Assembly: GCF_905196875.1 (NCBI RefSeq)
Contig: NZ_CAJJWO010000012.1
Coordinates: forward strand, 30,191 to 94,190
Reading direction: 5' to 3'
Source of the DNA: an uncultured Parabacteroides sp.
GTDB lineage: Bacteria > Bacteroidota > Bacteroidia > Bacteroidales > Tannerellaceae
Length of the DNA stretch: 64,000 nucleotides
Shown here: positions 7,954 through 16,111 of the stretch, one piece after another
How the letters are laid out: every line of letters starts with the position of its first letter
Position numbering within the stretch: position 1 is the stretch's first letter
Program-made: the position numbers and the translations under genes
The notes under the pieces: model-generated
What the model was told of the DNA's origin: nothing
Seen by the model: only the letters and a program-made list of their open reading frames with translations
Databases searched by the model: none

Positions 7954-10113
7954 TTATTCTACCAGATCCATTTCCTCCAACAGGTAGCCGGCACCGGCAT
8001 ATTTATCGATCAGGAACAGGACGTAGCGGATATCTACGATAATACTGCGCTGGTAATCCGGCAGGTATTGTATATCACCACCTACACCTTCCCAGTTACG
8101 GTCGAAGTTGATACCGATCAGTTCTCCGTTTGCATTCAATACAGGGCTACCCGAGTTTCCTCCGGTACTATGCGTCGTCGCACTGAAAGCGACAGGCATT
8201 TTACCATTCGGCATACCGTAGCGGCCAAAATCTTTTGCGGCATACAATTCTTTCAGACGGGCAGGAACAACAAACTCCCAGTTGGTTGAGTCTTCTTTTT
8301 CCATCACACCGTCAAGCGTTGTCTGACAACTGTAATAATCGGCATCCCGCGGACTGTATCCTTTCACCTGGCCGTAAGTCAGACGCAGCGAGAAATTGGC
8401 ATCGGGGAAATTGGCTTTATCCTGATACATAGCCAATAGCCCTTTTACATACATCCGGTGAGCGATGGCATAACCGGCATCAAAATCCGCCAGAGCAGCA
8501 TTCAGGTCAGACTTTTCTTCCTGCACTGATTTAGCAAACAGGATCATCGGGTCTTCTTCCAGTGCTTTCACGGAAGGGCGCGTTTTAAACTTATCGAAGT
8601 TTTCTTCACTACCATAGATAGATTTGTCGAACAGATAATCCACAAAACGGTCTACATCTCCTTTGAACTTCTTGTCGATCAGGGCAAAGTAAGCCGGTTG
8701 CGACTTAGCCGGAACCAGCCTGCGATATTCCTTCAACATCACTTTGGCAATCTTCTTGTCCACTTCAGGTGCGTAATCCTTATCGGTAAAACGGTGGTAG
8801 GCCATTTCCAGCATACGCACCTGCTTCTGTTGTTCGCTGCGGTCTTTACCTTTCAGGGCTTCGCTGACAGCTTGAATATCCGAAGGTACTTTTGTGAATT
8901 CAATACCGCGCAGGATTGCTTCATCCAGCATCCAGCTACGGAAGCGAAGGTCTTTGCGATCGGAAACGATCTGTTCGATCGTCGATAAGGCTTCCGGGTA
9001 ATCAGACTCGTCATTATCCTGCGACCAGGCAATCAGGCGATCCTGCTCTTCCTTCTTTACCTGCTCGAAGTTACGTTTTTTTATCGCCCAATTGCTACCG
9101 ATAGCATTTTTGTAAGCATTAGTCGATCCGGCATATTTGCTGGCGTACTGGATACGTACGGAAGGATCTTTCAGCATCTCGTCCAGCATCACTTCCTGAC
9201 GTAGGTTGCGGATATTGATACGGACTGCATTGTCGATATCACGACGTTCGGCAACCTCCCAGGAGGTATAATACTTGTTTGTACGTCCCGGGAATCCCAT
9301 CATCATGGCGTAATCGTCTTCTTCCACTCCCTTTATAGAGATCTTGAACCAACGTTTCGGACGAAGGGGAACGTTGGTTTCGGCGTATTCTGCCGGGTTA
9401 CCGTTGGCATCGGCATAAACACGGAAGACAGAGAAGTCGCCCGTATGACGCGGCCACATCCAGTTGTCAGTATCCGCACCGAACTTACCGATAGAAGAAG
9501 GGGGAGCTCCGACCAGGCGGATATCCGAATAGATCTTCTTCGTGAACATATAATATACGTTACCGCCGTAAAAGGCTTTGATCTCCACCTCTGTTCCGGG
9601 GTTATCCTGCAGGAACTTTTCGCCGACGCGTGCTTTAGCCAGTCCGTTCAGGTATTTGGGAGAAAGAAAGTTCATACTGTTGGGATCGGTATCTTTCTCG
9701 AGTTCCGCTTTCACGTAGTCGGTGACATCTTCTATTTTGTCAATGAAGGTCACGGTCAGTCCCGGGTTGGGAAGTTCCTGGTCGCGGGTGGTTGCCCAAA
9801 AGCCGTCGGTCAGGTAATCGTGCTCCAGCGTACTGTGTTGCTGTATCTGCCCGTATCCGCAGTGATGGTTGGTCAATAACAAACCGTCCGGCGATACGAT
9901 CTCGCCCGTACAACCGCCGCCAAAGATCACGACAGCATCTTTCAGCGAAGCCGAGTCAGGACTGTAAATGTCGTAATCCTGCAGCTTTAATCCTAAAGCC
10001 TGCATCTCCGGAAACTTCTGCTGCTTGAGTAAGGGAAGCAACCACATTCCTTCATCCGCCACCGCCGGCAATGACAGAGCGGCAGCCAAAAGGGATAATA
10101 AGATTCTCTTCAT
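7954..10113 (-). CDS. S46-family dipeptidyl-peptidase, DPP11 type (719 aa)
   Basis: A signal peptide (about 1-19, ending in AVA) precedes the mature DEGMWLLPLL start typical of S46 peptidases. The catalytic His is His84 in TNHHCGYG, the Asp lies near 226 in RHTGDFSVFR, and the Ser is Ser654 in GNSGSPV. The specificity position 18 residues after the Ser is Arg672 (INFDRNWE). In Porphyromonas, Arg here marks DPP11, which releases dipeptides with Asp or Glu at the second position; Gly marks DPP7. This gene is therefore predicted to be DPP11, acting in the periplasm on peptides for amino-acid-based metabolism. It sits between the CYTH gene (24-base gap) and the LuxR-like regulator (22-base gap). 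Confidence 0.93.
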   Translation of the reverse strand: MKRILLSLLAAALSLPAVADEGMWLLPLLKQQKFPEMQALGLKLQDYDIYSPDSASLKDAVVIFGGGCTGEIVSPDGLLLTNHHCGYGQIQQHSTLEHDYLTDGFWATTRDQELPNPGLTVTFIDKIEDVTDYVKAELEKDTDPNSMNFLSPKYLNGLAKARVGEKFLQDNPGTEVEIKAFYGGNVYYMFTKKIYSDIRLVGAPPSSIGKFGADTDNWMWPRHTGDFSVFRVYADANGNPAEYAETNVPLRPKRWFKISIKGVEEDDYAMMMGFPGRTNKYYTSWEVAERRDIDNAVRINIRNLRQEVMLDEMLKDPSVRIQYASKYAGSTNAYKNAIGSNWAIKKRNFEQVKKEEQDRLIAWSQDNDESDYPEALSTIEQIVSDRKDLRFRSWMLDEAILRGIEFTKVPSDIQAVSEALKGKDRSEQQKQVRMLEMAYHRFTDKDYAPEVDKKIAKVMLKEYRRLVPAKSQPAYFALIDKKFKGDVDRFVDYLFDKSIYGSEENFDKFKTRPSVKALEEDPMILFAKSVQEEKSDLNAALADFDAGYAIAHRMYVKGLLAMYQDKANFPDANFSLRLTYGQVKGYSPRDADYYSCQTTLDGVMEKEDSTNWEFVVPARLKELYAAKDFGRYGMPNGKMPVAFSATTHSTGGNSGSPVLNANGELIGINFDRNWEGVGGDIQYLPDYQRSIIVDIRYVLFLIDKYAGAGYLLEEMDLVE

Positions 10114-10137
10114 AGTGTTTTATCGTTTAAATTAGTA

Positions 10138-10614
10138 TTATTTCTTTGCCCAGCCTGTATAGGGTTGTTTGGTAAGCATCGAGTTGTAATATCTCCTGTC
10201 ACCGCTTACCTCCTCTCCTATCCAGTCCGGTTTTTCAAAAGGCTCGTCTTCGGAAGACAGTTCTATTTCAGCCATGACCAGGCCTTCGTTAGCTCCGTGA
10301 AAGACATCGACTTCCCAGATATGCTCCCCTGCACGAACAAGGTGGCGCACTTTATCGATAGCTCCCGGTTCGCAAAGCCTCAGCAATTGTTCGGCATCCG
10401 CAAGCGGTATTTCCTGCTCGAACTCGTAACGGCTCAGGCCTTTGTCATCCGAAGGGCCTTTGATAGTGAGGAAACCTTTCTCTCCACGGATGCGGACACG
10501 TACCGTGCGGCCGGGCTCGGAACAGATATATCCCTGCACAATGCGCTGGGAACTGTAAACATCTGCAGTGAAGTCGCCTTCGACAATGAACTTTCTTTCT
10601 ATCTCGGTTGCCAT
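10138..10614 (-). CDS. CYTH domain protein (158 aa)
   Basis: The N-terminal MATEIERKFIV holds the CYTH signature ExExK (Glu4, Glu6, Lys8). Further charged strand motifs follow: TVRVRIRGEKGFLTIKG, RYEFEQEIP, WEVDVFHGANEGLVMAEIEL. The family forms a triphosphate tunnel; small bacterial single-domain members are usually inorganic triphosphatases, though the true substrate here is unknown. It appears first in a minus-strand unit with DPP11 and the regulator. A TACCTTTG element on the minus strand at 10781-10788, inside the palindromic repeat, is the nearest visible promoter. Confidence 0.9.
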   Translation of the reverse strand: MATEIERKFIVEGDFTADVYSSQRIVQGYICSEPGRTVRVRIRGEKGFLTIKGPSDDKGLSRYEFEQEIPLADAEQLLRLCEPGAIDKVRHLVRAGEHIWEVDVFHGANEGLVMAEIELSSEDEPFEKPDWIGEEVSGDRRYYNSMLTKQPYTGWAKK

Positions 10615-10666
10615 ATCTTTTTATTTTCTCCGGTTGTCAGCCGTATTCGGACTACTTGTATTTAGT

Positions 10667-10790
10667 TTTACCTTTGCAGGAAAGTTGTTGCCGACGCTGT
10701 CGGCTATATTGTCGACAGTGTCGTTTATTTAGCCGACAGTGTCGACAAAGCTTTCGACACTGTCGGCAACAGATTTTCTGCAAAGGTAAA
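10667..10790. repeat. 124-bp imperfect palindrome of four 21-bp GCCGACA/TGTCGGC units
   Basis: Four units with the core TGTCG at 10698, 10719, 10740 and 10761 repeat every 21 bases. Each unit is itself a near-palindrome (GTCGACAGTGTCG type). The whole block is also an inverted repeat about a centre near 10728: the left arm starts TTTACCTTTGCAG at 10667 and the right arm ends with its near-complement at 10790. Both ends carry a -7 element (TACCTTTG at 10669-10676 on the plus strand and at 10781-10788 on the minus strand) pointing inward. It fills the gap between two minus-strand genes. It could act as regulator binding sites or a strong hairpin. Confidence 0.75.
10781..10788 (-). promoter_or_regulatory. 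-7 promoter element, candidate for the CYTH-DPP11-regulator unit
   Basis: CAAAGGTA on the plus strand reads TACCTTTG on the minus strand. Transcription would pass through the four palindromic units before reaching the CYTH start at 10614, giving a structured leader of about 160 bases. Confidence 0.45.
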
Positions 10791-10834
10791 TAGCATTCAT
10801 CCGGCACTTAATTGTTATTAATCAGGAGATATCT

Positions 10835-11905
10835 TTACTTGATCGTTACCATAGTTGCGCCGAATCCGTACTCGCGGAAAGATGCATCCTGATAATAGTG
10901 TTGTTTGTATCTCGTTTTCAACTCTTTCTCGATAGCCTTACGAAGTACTCCGTCGCCTTTACCATGGATAAAGACAATCTTCTGTCCTTTATGGTTTGCG
11001 TACTTACCGAGAATTTCATGGAACTTATCCAGCTGATACGTCAACATGTCCGCGTTACTCAATCCGTTTGTATTATCCAACAGTTCAGTTATATGCAGGT
11101 CGACTTCCAGAATGGCACCGTCAGACTTCTTCTTTACGATCGGCTGCGGGGCATGACGATCTTCACGGGCTTTCTGATACATGGCCTCTTTCAGCTCTGT
11201 AGCAGAGATAAGCAGTTCCTTTTCCGGAACGTCGTTACGCACGATAGAATAAACCATAGCGTCTTCTTCAAAGAAATCATTTTCCATAAAGCAATGTTGC
11301 TTATAGAACTTGACCGTATCGAGATGCAATTCAACCGAGATGGAATTTTTCAGCGAGTAAGGTTTATCTTTCTTGAAAGCGATCAGCTGCACACATACGC
11401 GTTCGAGGTCATTCAACTCTTCTTTGCCGAATTCTTCTATAAATATCTTTGTGTTCGGTTCTACCAGACCGTTGTAACGGCTTATCCAACTATTATTATG
11501 ACGATTCATATAATTGAAGAACAGGTAGTAGTTGCTATCATTTATGAAATAAGCTTCATAGCCGCTATCCTGTATAACTTTCGATGGTTCAACCGGCAAA
11601 TAAGCCAGATGGATGTTCAGGCGTTCGCCTTCGGGTGTTTCTTCCACCTTCACCTCTTCCTCTTTGGGCTGGGGTTTCGGCATCGGTTGCTGAACCTGGG
11701 GCTGAGGCTGCACACGCGGACGGTTAGAACTATGCACCTGCATCTCGTTATCACCGCCGACAACAACACATTCCCGGATCAGGGCCGGAACTTCAAAGCC
11801 GTCTTCGTCTTCCACCAATACCTGATCTTTCCCTTTAAAACTACGTACAATGCCGCCCCCTGTCGTATTCAGGAAACGCACCTTATCACCAACCTTTATA
11901 TTCAT
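10835..11905 (-). CDS. DUF2027 protein with C-terminal Smr domain (356 aa)
   Basis: The N-terminal MNIKVGDKVRFLNTTGGGIV is an SH3-like strand set found in DUF2027 proteins. A Pro/Gln-rich linker follows (about residues 60-85, PQPQVQQPMPKPQPKEEE), then a central beta-rich domain. The C-terminal Smr domain (about 270-356) has VDLHI and IVFIHGKGDGVLR, the motifs of MutS2-like nicking endonucleases. The function of this Bacteroidetes combination is not known; a role with nucleic acid is likely. The start at 11905 is chosen because the promoter TATCTTTG (minus strand, 11934-11941) lies between it and the longer possible start at 11947. Confidence 0.85.
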   Translation of the reverse strand: MNIKVGDKVRFLNTTGGGIVRSFKGKDQVLVEDEDGFEVPALIRECVVVGGDNEMQVHSSNRPRVQPQPQVQQPMPKPQPKEEEVKVEETPEGERLNIHLAYLPVEPSKVIQDSGYEAYFINDSNYYLFFNYMNRHNNSWISRYNGLVEPNTKIFIEEFGKEELNDLERVCVQLIAFKKDKPYSLKNSISVELHLDTVKFYKQHCFMENDFFEEDAMVYSIVRNDVPEKELLISATELKEAMYQKAREDRHAPQPIVKKKSDGAILEVDLHITELLDNTNGLSNADMLTYQLDKFHEILGKYANHKGQKIVFIHGKGDGVLRKAIEKELKTRYKQHYYQDASFREYGFGATMVTIK

Positions 11906-11933
11906 ACTTATTTTATCTTTATATTCGTGTCGA

Positions 11934-11941
11934 CAAAGATA
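11934..11941 (-). promoter_or_regulatory. -7 promoter element for the DUF2027/Smr gene
   Basis: The minus strand reads TATCTTTG, with the ATG at 11905 about 28 bases downstream. It rules out the upstream in-frame start at 11947. Confidence 0.7.
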
Positions 11942-11972
11942 CTTCATTATACCATAATATCATACAAATTTG

Positions 11973-11980
11973 TACTTTTG
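11973..11980 (+). promoter_or_regulatory. -7 promoter element for queA
   Basis: TACTTTTG fits TAnnTTTG and lies 34 bases before the ATG at 12014, so the open frame that extends leftward past this point is not coding. Confidence 0.65.
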
Positions 11981-12013
11981 CAGCCGGGTTCGGTAAGATC
12001 GTACCCCGTAATA

Positions 12014-13240
12014 ATGAATGCAATGGTCACAAAAACTCAACAGATAAGTATCGAAGATTATAATTATTCGTTGCCCGACGAGCGAATCGCCAAGTTCCCG
12101 CTGCCGAAACGGGATGAGTCTAAATTGTTACTCTACCGTAACGGAAAGATTAGCGAAAGTATCTTCAAGCAGATCACGGATTATCTTCCGGAAGGTTCAC
12201 TGATGGTCTTCAACAATACCCGCGTAATACAAGCTCGGTTACTGTTCCAACGTGCAACGGGAGCGCAGATAGAAGTGTTCTGTCTCGATCCTTCCGAGCC
12301 GCACGATTACGAACTGATCTTCCAGGAGACAGCGACTTGCTGCTGGATCTGCCTGATCGGGAATGCGAAGAAATGGAAAGAGCCTTGCCTCAGCCGAGAG
12401 ATAGAGATCAACGGGGAGAAGATAACACTTCGTGCAGAAAAGGTGCAGAGTTACGGGGAGACGCATCAGATCCGGTTTACGTGGGATGGTGGTTTCAGCT
12501 TTGCCGAAGTACTGGATGCTGCGGGAGAACTGCCTATTCCTCCTTACTTGCACCGGAAAACGGAAGAAAGCGATCTGAAGACTTATCAGACAGTCTATTC
12601 CAAGATAAAAGGTTCTGTTGCCGCTCCGACAGCCGGACTTCATTTCACCCCCGAAGTCTTAGCTGAGCTGGATGCTAAAGGCTTCAACCGCGAAGAGCTT
12701 ACGCTGCATGTGGGTGCCGGGACATTCAAGCCGGTGAAGAGTGAGACGATTGAAGGACATGAAATGCATACGGAGTTTATTTCCGTACGCCGCAGCACCA
12801 TCGAACGGGTGATGCAAAATATCGGTAAGATCATTGCTGTCGGCACGACCTCTGTCCGCACGCTCGAAAGCCTTTATTATATCGGCGTAGCACTGGCCTC
12901 CAATCCGGAAGCCACTTCCGACGAACTGGTAGTGAAGCAATGGATGCCCTACAATGAAGAAAACAACCGGCTGACACCTGCCGAAGCTTTACAGAATATT
13001 CTGGATTACCTGGACAAGCATCAGCTGAAGACATTGGTTACCGCCACCCAGATTATCATAGCTCCGGGCTATGAATTCAAGATCGTCAAAGGCATTGTCA
13101 CCAACTTCCACCAGCCTAAAAGCACTCTGCTCCTACTGATCTCCGCCTTTGTCAAAGGCGACTGGAAGAACATCTATGACTATGCACTCGGTCACGATTT
13201 CCGTTTTCTGAGTTACGGGGATAGTTCGTTGCTGTTATAA
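12014..13240 (+). CDS. queA: S-adenosylmethionine:tRNA ribosyltransferase-isomerase QueA
   Basis: QueA transfers and rearranges the ribosyl part of SAM onto preQ1 in tRNA, making epoxyqueuosine. Typical blocks are visible: YSLPDERIAKFPLPKRDESKLL near the N-terminus, LMVFNNTRVIQARL, ELPIPPYLHR, SVAAPTAGLHFT, LHVGAGTFKPV, VGTTSVRTLES and NFHQPKSTLLLLISAF. The frame is open for over 1 kb further left, but the promoter at 11973-11980 and family similarity starting just after residue 10 place the start at 12014 (408 aa); 12023 is an alternative. It is divergent from the DUF2027/Smr gene. Confidence 0.95.
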   Translation: MNAMVTKTQQISIEDYNYSLPDERIAKFPLPKRDESKLLLYRNGKISESIFKQITDYLPEGSLMVFNNTRVIQARLLFQRATGAQIEVFCLDPSEPHDYELIFQETATCCWICLIGNAKKWKEPCLSREIEINGEKITLRAEKVQSYGETHQIRFTWDGGFSFAEVLDAAGELPIPPYLHRKTEESDLKTYQTVYSKIKGSVAAPTAGLHFTPEVLAELDAKGFNREELTLHVGAGTFKPVKSETIEGHEMHTEFISVRRSTIERVMQNIGKIIAVGTTSVRTLESLYYIGVALASNPEATSDELVVKQWMPYNEENNRLTPAEALQNILDYLDKHQLKTLVTATQIIIAPGYEFKIVKGIVTNFHQPKSTLLLLISAFVKGDWKNIYDYALGHDFRFLSYGDSSLLL

Positions 13241-13314
13241 TATGATTGAATACAAAGTAAAGGCAATATCCTTTCATTCCATTCGTTATTACTTATTATA
13301 AAGAATGTCCGGTG

Positions 13315-15306
13315 ATGAATAAAAAGATTACTCCCTATATACTACTGTTTCTATCTGTATTGCTACTGTTTTCCTGCAAATCAGCCAAGCTGAGTGATGC
13401 GGAGGAGAAGCAACGCATTGGTGAATACTTTGAAGCAGCAGCCATCTACCGGAAAGTTTATACAAAGACTTCTCCCCAGAAGCGGGATCTACGCGGATAT
13501 ATTGCCTATCGAATGGCTGAATGCAACCGGCTTATCAACAATACGCCGAGAGCGACAAGTGCCTACATGAATGCACTGCGCTACGACTATCCCGACAGCA
13601 TTGTAAACCTTCGCCTGGGACAGATGTACCAGAGAAGCGGCAGGTATGCCGAAGCAATCCGCTACTATAACGAGTTCCTGAAACTAAACCCGGAAAGCGA
13701 GCTGGCCCTGAACGGTATCAAAGGAAGCGAACTGGCTCCGCAATGGAGACAGAACCCTACCCGTTACACCGTTAAGCGCATGGAGAAATTTAATTCCCGT
13801 CGTGGCGAATTCTGCCCGATGTTATTCGGAGAAGCTTACGATCAGCTTTATTTCACCTCTTCCCGTACCCCCAAAGGGGCCGGAAAAGATAAAGAGGAAA
13901 CGGTCAGTGCCATCACCGGAATAAGAAACAACGACTTCTTCCTGGTCAAGAAAGATGAACAAGGTAACTGGCTGGCTCCTATCGAGCTGGAAGATGAAGT
14001 GAACACCGAATTTGATGAAGGAACACCTTCCTTCTCGAAAGACGGCAATACTATGTATTATACCTATTGCGCACAAGATCCGGAAGGCCCGCGTACCTCT
14101 GAAATATACGTATCCACCCGCAGCAGTGCCAAATGGGGTAAAGGGACACGCGCCTCTATCGTAAAAGACTCCGTGACCGCCTTAGGGCATCCGTCCGTTT
14201 CTCCCGACGGGAAATATCTTTATTATGTATCCGATGCCGTCGGAGGTTTCGGGGGAAAAGATATCTTCCGCTCCAGACTGGTCGGCAGCGACTTTGGCCC
14301 GATGGAGAACCTGGGGCCGGAAATCAATACGCCCGGTGACGAAATGTTTCCGTATGTACGCGACTCCGTTACGCTCTACTTTGCATCGAACGGTCATCCG
14401 GGTATGGGAGGTCTCGACCTGTTCAAAGCGACACAGGACAGCACCGGCAAGTGGCATGTGGAAAACCTGAAAGCCCCGATTAATTCCATGGGGGATGATT
14501 TCGGTATTACCTTCGAAGGGAACAAGGAACGAGGTTTCTTCAGCTCCAACCGCAACGACGCACGCGGTTACGACCACCTCTATTCATTCGAATTGCCGAC
14601 CATCACGATATTTATCGAAGGACTCGTTTCGGACGTGGATGAATACCCGATCGAAGACGCCACCATACGCATTGTCGGTAAAGATGGCCTGAATGTAAAA
14701 GTTCCGGCAAAGAAAGACGGTAGTTACCGGGTGGAGCTGGAACGTGACATTCGCTACGTAATGATGGCCAGTGCACGCGGTTACCTCAACCAGAACTTCG
14801 AACTGAAGACAGGTCCGGAAGAAAAGAACGAGACCTATATCGTCGACTTCTACCTCTCTCCGATCAGCAAACCGGTAGTGATCGATAATATCTTCTACGA
14901 CTTCGACAAAGCGACTTTACGCCCCGAATCGCAAAAGGCATTGGATGAAATGATCAAGATGCTGAACGATAACCCGAATGTAACGATCGAATTGGGAGCG
15001 CATACCGACCGTAAGGGAACCGACCAGTATAACGAACGTCTCGCCCAACGGCGTGCCCAGTCGGTTGTCGATTACCTGATCGCCGGAGGTATCGACAAAG
15101 AACGCCTCGAAGCCAAAGGATATGGTGAAAGCGTGCCGAAGACAATCAATAAGAAACTGGCAAAAAGTTTCGACTTTTTGAAAGAAGGGGATGTTTTGAC
15201 GGAAGAGTTTATCCTGACGCTCACTCCTGAACAGCAGGAAATGGCCGATCAGATAAACCGCCGTACAGAGTTTAAGGTACTTCGAACAAACTATAATTTA
15301 TTCTAA
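13315..15306 (+). CDS. porE: PorE-like T9SS outer-membrane lipoprotein: TPR, propeller, OmpA domain (663 aa)
   Basis: The lipobox is LLLFSC with Cys21. Order of domains: TPR helices (about 25-140, GEYFEAAAIYRKVY and SGRYAEAIRYYNEFLKLNP), a WD40/PD40-type beta-propeller (about 155-430, with repeats such as FDEGTPSFSKDGNTMYYT and GHPSVSPDGKYLYYVSD), a carboxypeptidase-like fold (about 440-520), and an OmpA C-terminal peptidoglycan-binding domain (about 535-625, NIFYDFDKATLRPES and TDRKGTDQYNERLAQRRA). This four-part order is that of PorE of P. gingivalis (PG1058), which links the type IX secretion system to peptidoglycan. A GTG at 13312 gives one extra residue; ATG 13315 is preferred. Several OmpA-family proteins share this design, so the PorE call is likely but not certain. 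Confidence 0.8.
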   Translation: MNKKITPYILLFLSVLLLFSCKSAKLSDAEEKQRIGEYFEAAAIYRKVYTKTSPQKRDLRGYIAYRMAECNRLINNTPRATSAYMNALRYDYPDSIVNLRLGQMYQRSGRYAEAIRYYNEFLKLNPESELALNGIKGSELAPQWRQNPTRYTVKRMEKFNSRRGEFCPMLFGEAYDQLYFTSSRTPKGAGKDKEETVSAITGIRNNDFFLVKKDEQGNWLAPIELEDEVNTEFDEGTPSFSKDGNTMYYTYCAQDPEGPRTSEIYVSTRSSAKWGKGTRASIVKDSVTALGHPSVSPDGKYLYYVSDAVGGFGGKDIFRSRLVGSDFGPMENLGPEINTPGDEMFPYVRDSVTLYFASNGHPGMGGLDLFKATQDSTGKWHVENLKAPINSMGDDFGITFEGNKERGFFSSNRNDARGYDHLYSFELPTITIFIEGLVSDVDEYPIEDATIRIVGKDGLNVKVPAKKDGSYRVELERDIRYVMMASARGYLNQNFELKTGPEEKNETYIVDFYLSPISKPVVIDNIFYDFDKATLRPESQKALDEMIKMLNDNPNVTIELGAHTDRKGTDQYNERLAQRRAQSVVDYLIAGGIDKERLEAKGYGESVPKTINKKLAKSFDFLKEGDVLTEEFILTLTPEQQEMADQINRRTEFKVLRTNYNLF

Positions 15307-15315
15307 CAGCGATTG

Positions 15316-15675
15316 TTATTCCGTTCTGCTTCGTGCCAGAACTTCGGAGAATGAGATAGGCCAATCTATCGCGTTCATCAATGTTTCGAAGGCAACACGA
15401 TAGTCGAACGGAACAACCATGTATTCGGAATACAGGTCGCAGACGGCTAAGGCCAGCATCATCTTTGTGTTATAATGCACATTCTTCAAAACCGCTAAAC
15501 TTGTCAACACAGATGCGTTGCGGGCCATTTCAAAATCCTGTTCCGTCAGGACGATCCTATCCTTCAGCTGTTTATAATGAGGACAATCGGATATAGCAAC
15601 ACTGCCTCCTATACTTTCGGCAATATCCAGTAAAACACAGCAAACAGCAATCCGTTCTTTTTCTTTAGGATTCAT
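15316..15675 (-). CDS. Unknown helical protein (119 aa)
   Basis: I do not recognise the family. The protein is mostly helical, with no signal peptide or membrane segment, and has Cys residues at the N-terminus (AVCCVLLDIAESIGG) and in ISDCPHYKQLKD. The C-terminal half (KMMLALAVCDLYSEYMVVPFDYRVAFETLMNAIDWP) has a leucine-rich helix that loosely recalls TerB-like folds, but this is too weak to name. It converges on porE with a 9-base gap and lies just downstream of the 6S-like RNA candidate on the same strand. Confidence 0.6.
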   Translation of the reverse strand: MNPKEKERIAVCCVLLDIAESIGGSVAISDCPHYKQLKDRIVLTEQDFEMARNASVLTSLAVLKNVHYNTKMMLALAVCDLYSEYMVVPFDYRVAFETLMNAIDWPISFSEVLARSRTE

Positions 15676-15717
15676 ATTCTAACTCTGTGCCGCCCCGTTT
15701 CCCTCGTTTGGCATTTT

Positions 15718-15897
15718 ATATTATAAAGAAGCGTGGAAACTGCTAATCTATTATTCGGAACTGAGGTATCGCCAAACACCCATCGAACAAATAATAAGAC
15801 AACAGCCCACGCCCTATTATATACATGAATATATATAACAAGCGTGAGCGTTTAGTTGCCTATTATCCTTGTTCGACTTGAAACTTGGCGATTTTCA
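15718..15897 (-). ncRNA. Candidate 6S RNA (SsrS-like)
   Basis: A long rod-like structure can be drawn. The outer stem pairs 15757-15775 (GGAACTG...CGCCAA) with 15884-15902. A second stem pairs TCGAACAA at 15783-15790 with its complement at 15869-15876, continuing to a third stem (15797-15803 with 15855-15861). A wide centre holds CACGC/GCGTG and a small AT-rich hairpin. A -7 element TATCTTTG on the minus strand at 15902-15909 places the 5' end near 15896. An isolated rod with a large central bubble is the shape of 6S RNA, which holds RNA polymerase; Bacteroidales 6S-like RNAs of this size are known. The 3' end is approximate, as no clear terminator follows. The strand call rests on the promoter. 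Confidence 0.6.
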
Positions 15898-15901
15898 GTT
15901 C

Positions 15902-15909
15902 CAAAGATA
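15902..15909 (-). promoter_or_regulatory. -7 promoter element for the 6S-like RNA
   Basis: CAAAGATA on the plus strand is TATCTTTG on the minus strand, directly at the 5' edge of the paired structure. Confidence 0.6.
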
Positions 15910-16033
15910 ATATCTTAAACGCTTAACGTTGCCAACTGATGAAGAGCCGAAACTCAATGCCCGGCCAACATGTTGTCGGGGCAAAGATAACGAAAAGCAA
16001 TAAAATATATTGATTGCAAAGAATTATTAACTA

Positions 16034-16065
16034 CAAAAAAAGGGCACCGTAAACGGTACCCTTTA
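16034..16065 (-). terminator. Terminator after galM
   Basis: On the minus strand, AAAGGGTACCG pairs with CGGTGCCCTTT across a short loop and is followed by a T-run (the A-run at 16035-16041 on the plus strand). Confidence 0.8.
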
Positions 16066-16111
16066 TGCATCAACAGACAGGATAACCCTGTCCTTATATT
16101 TTATTTCCTGA

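Noticed and set aside
10898..12013. N-terminal extension of QueA
   Set aside because: The frame is open but runs antisense to the DUF2027/Smr gene and past the promoter at 11973-11980. QueA similarity begins only after 12014.
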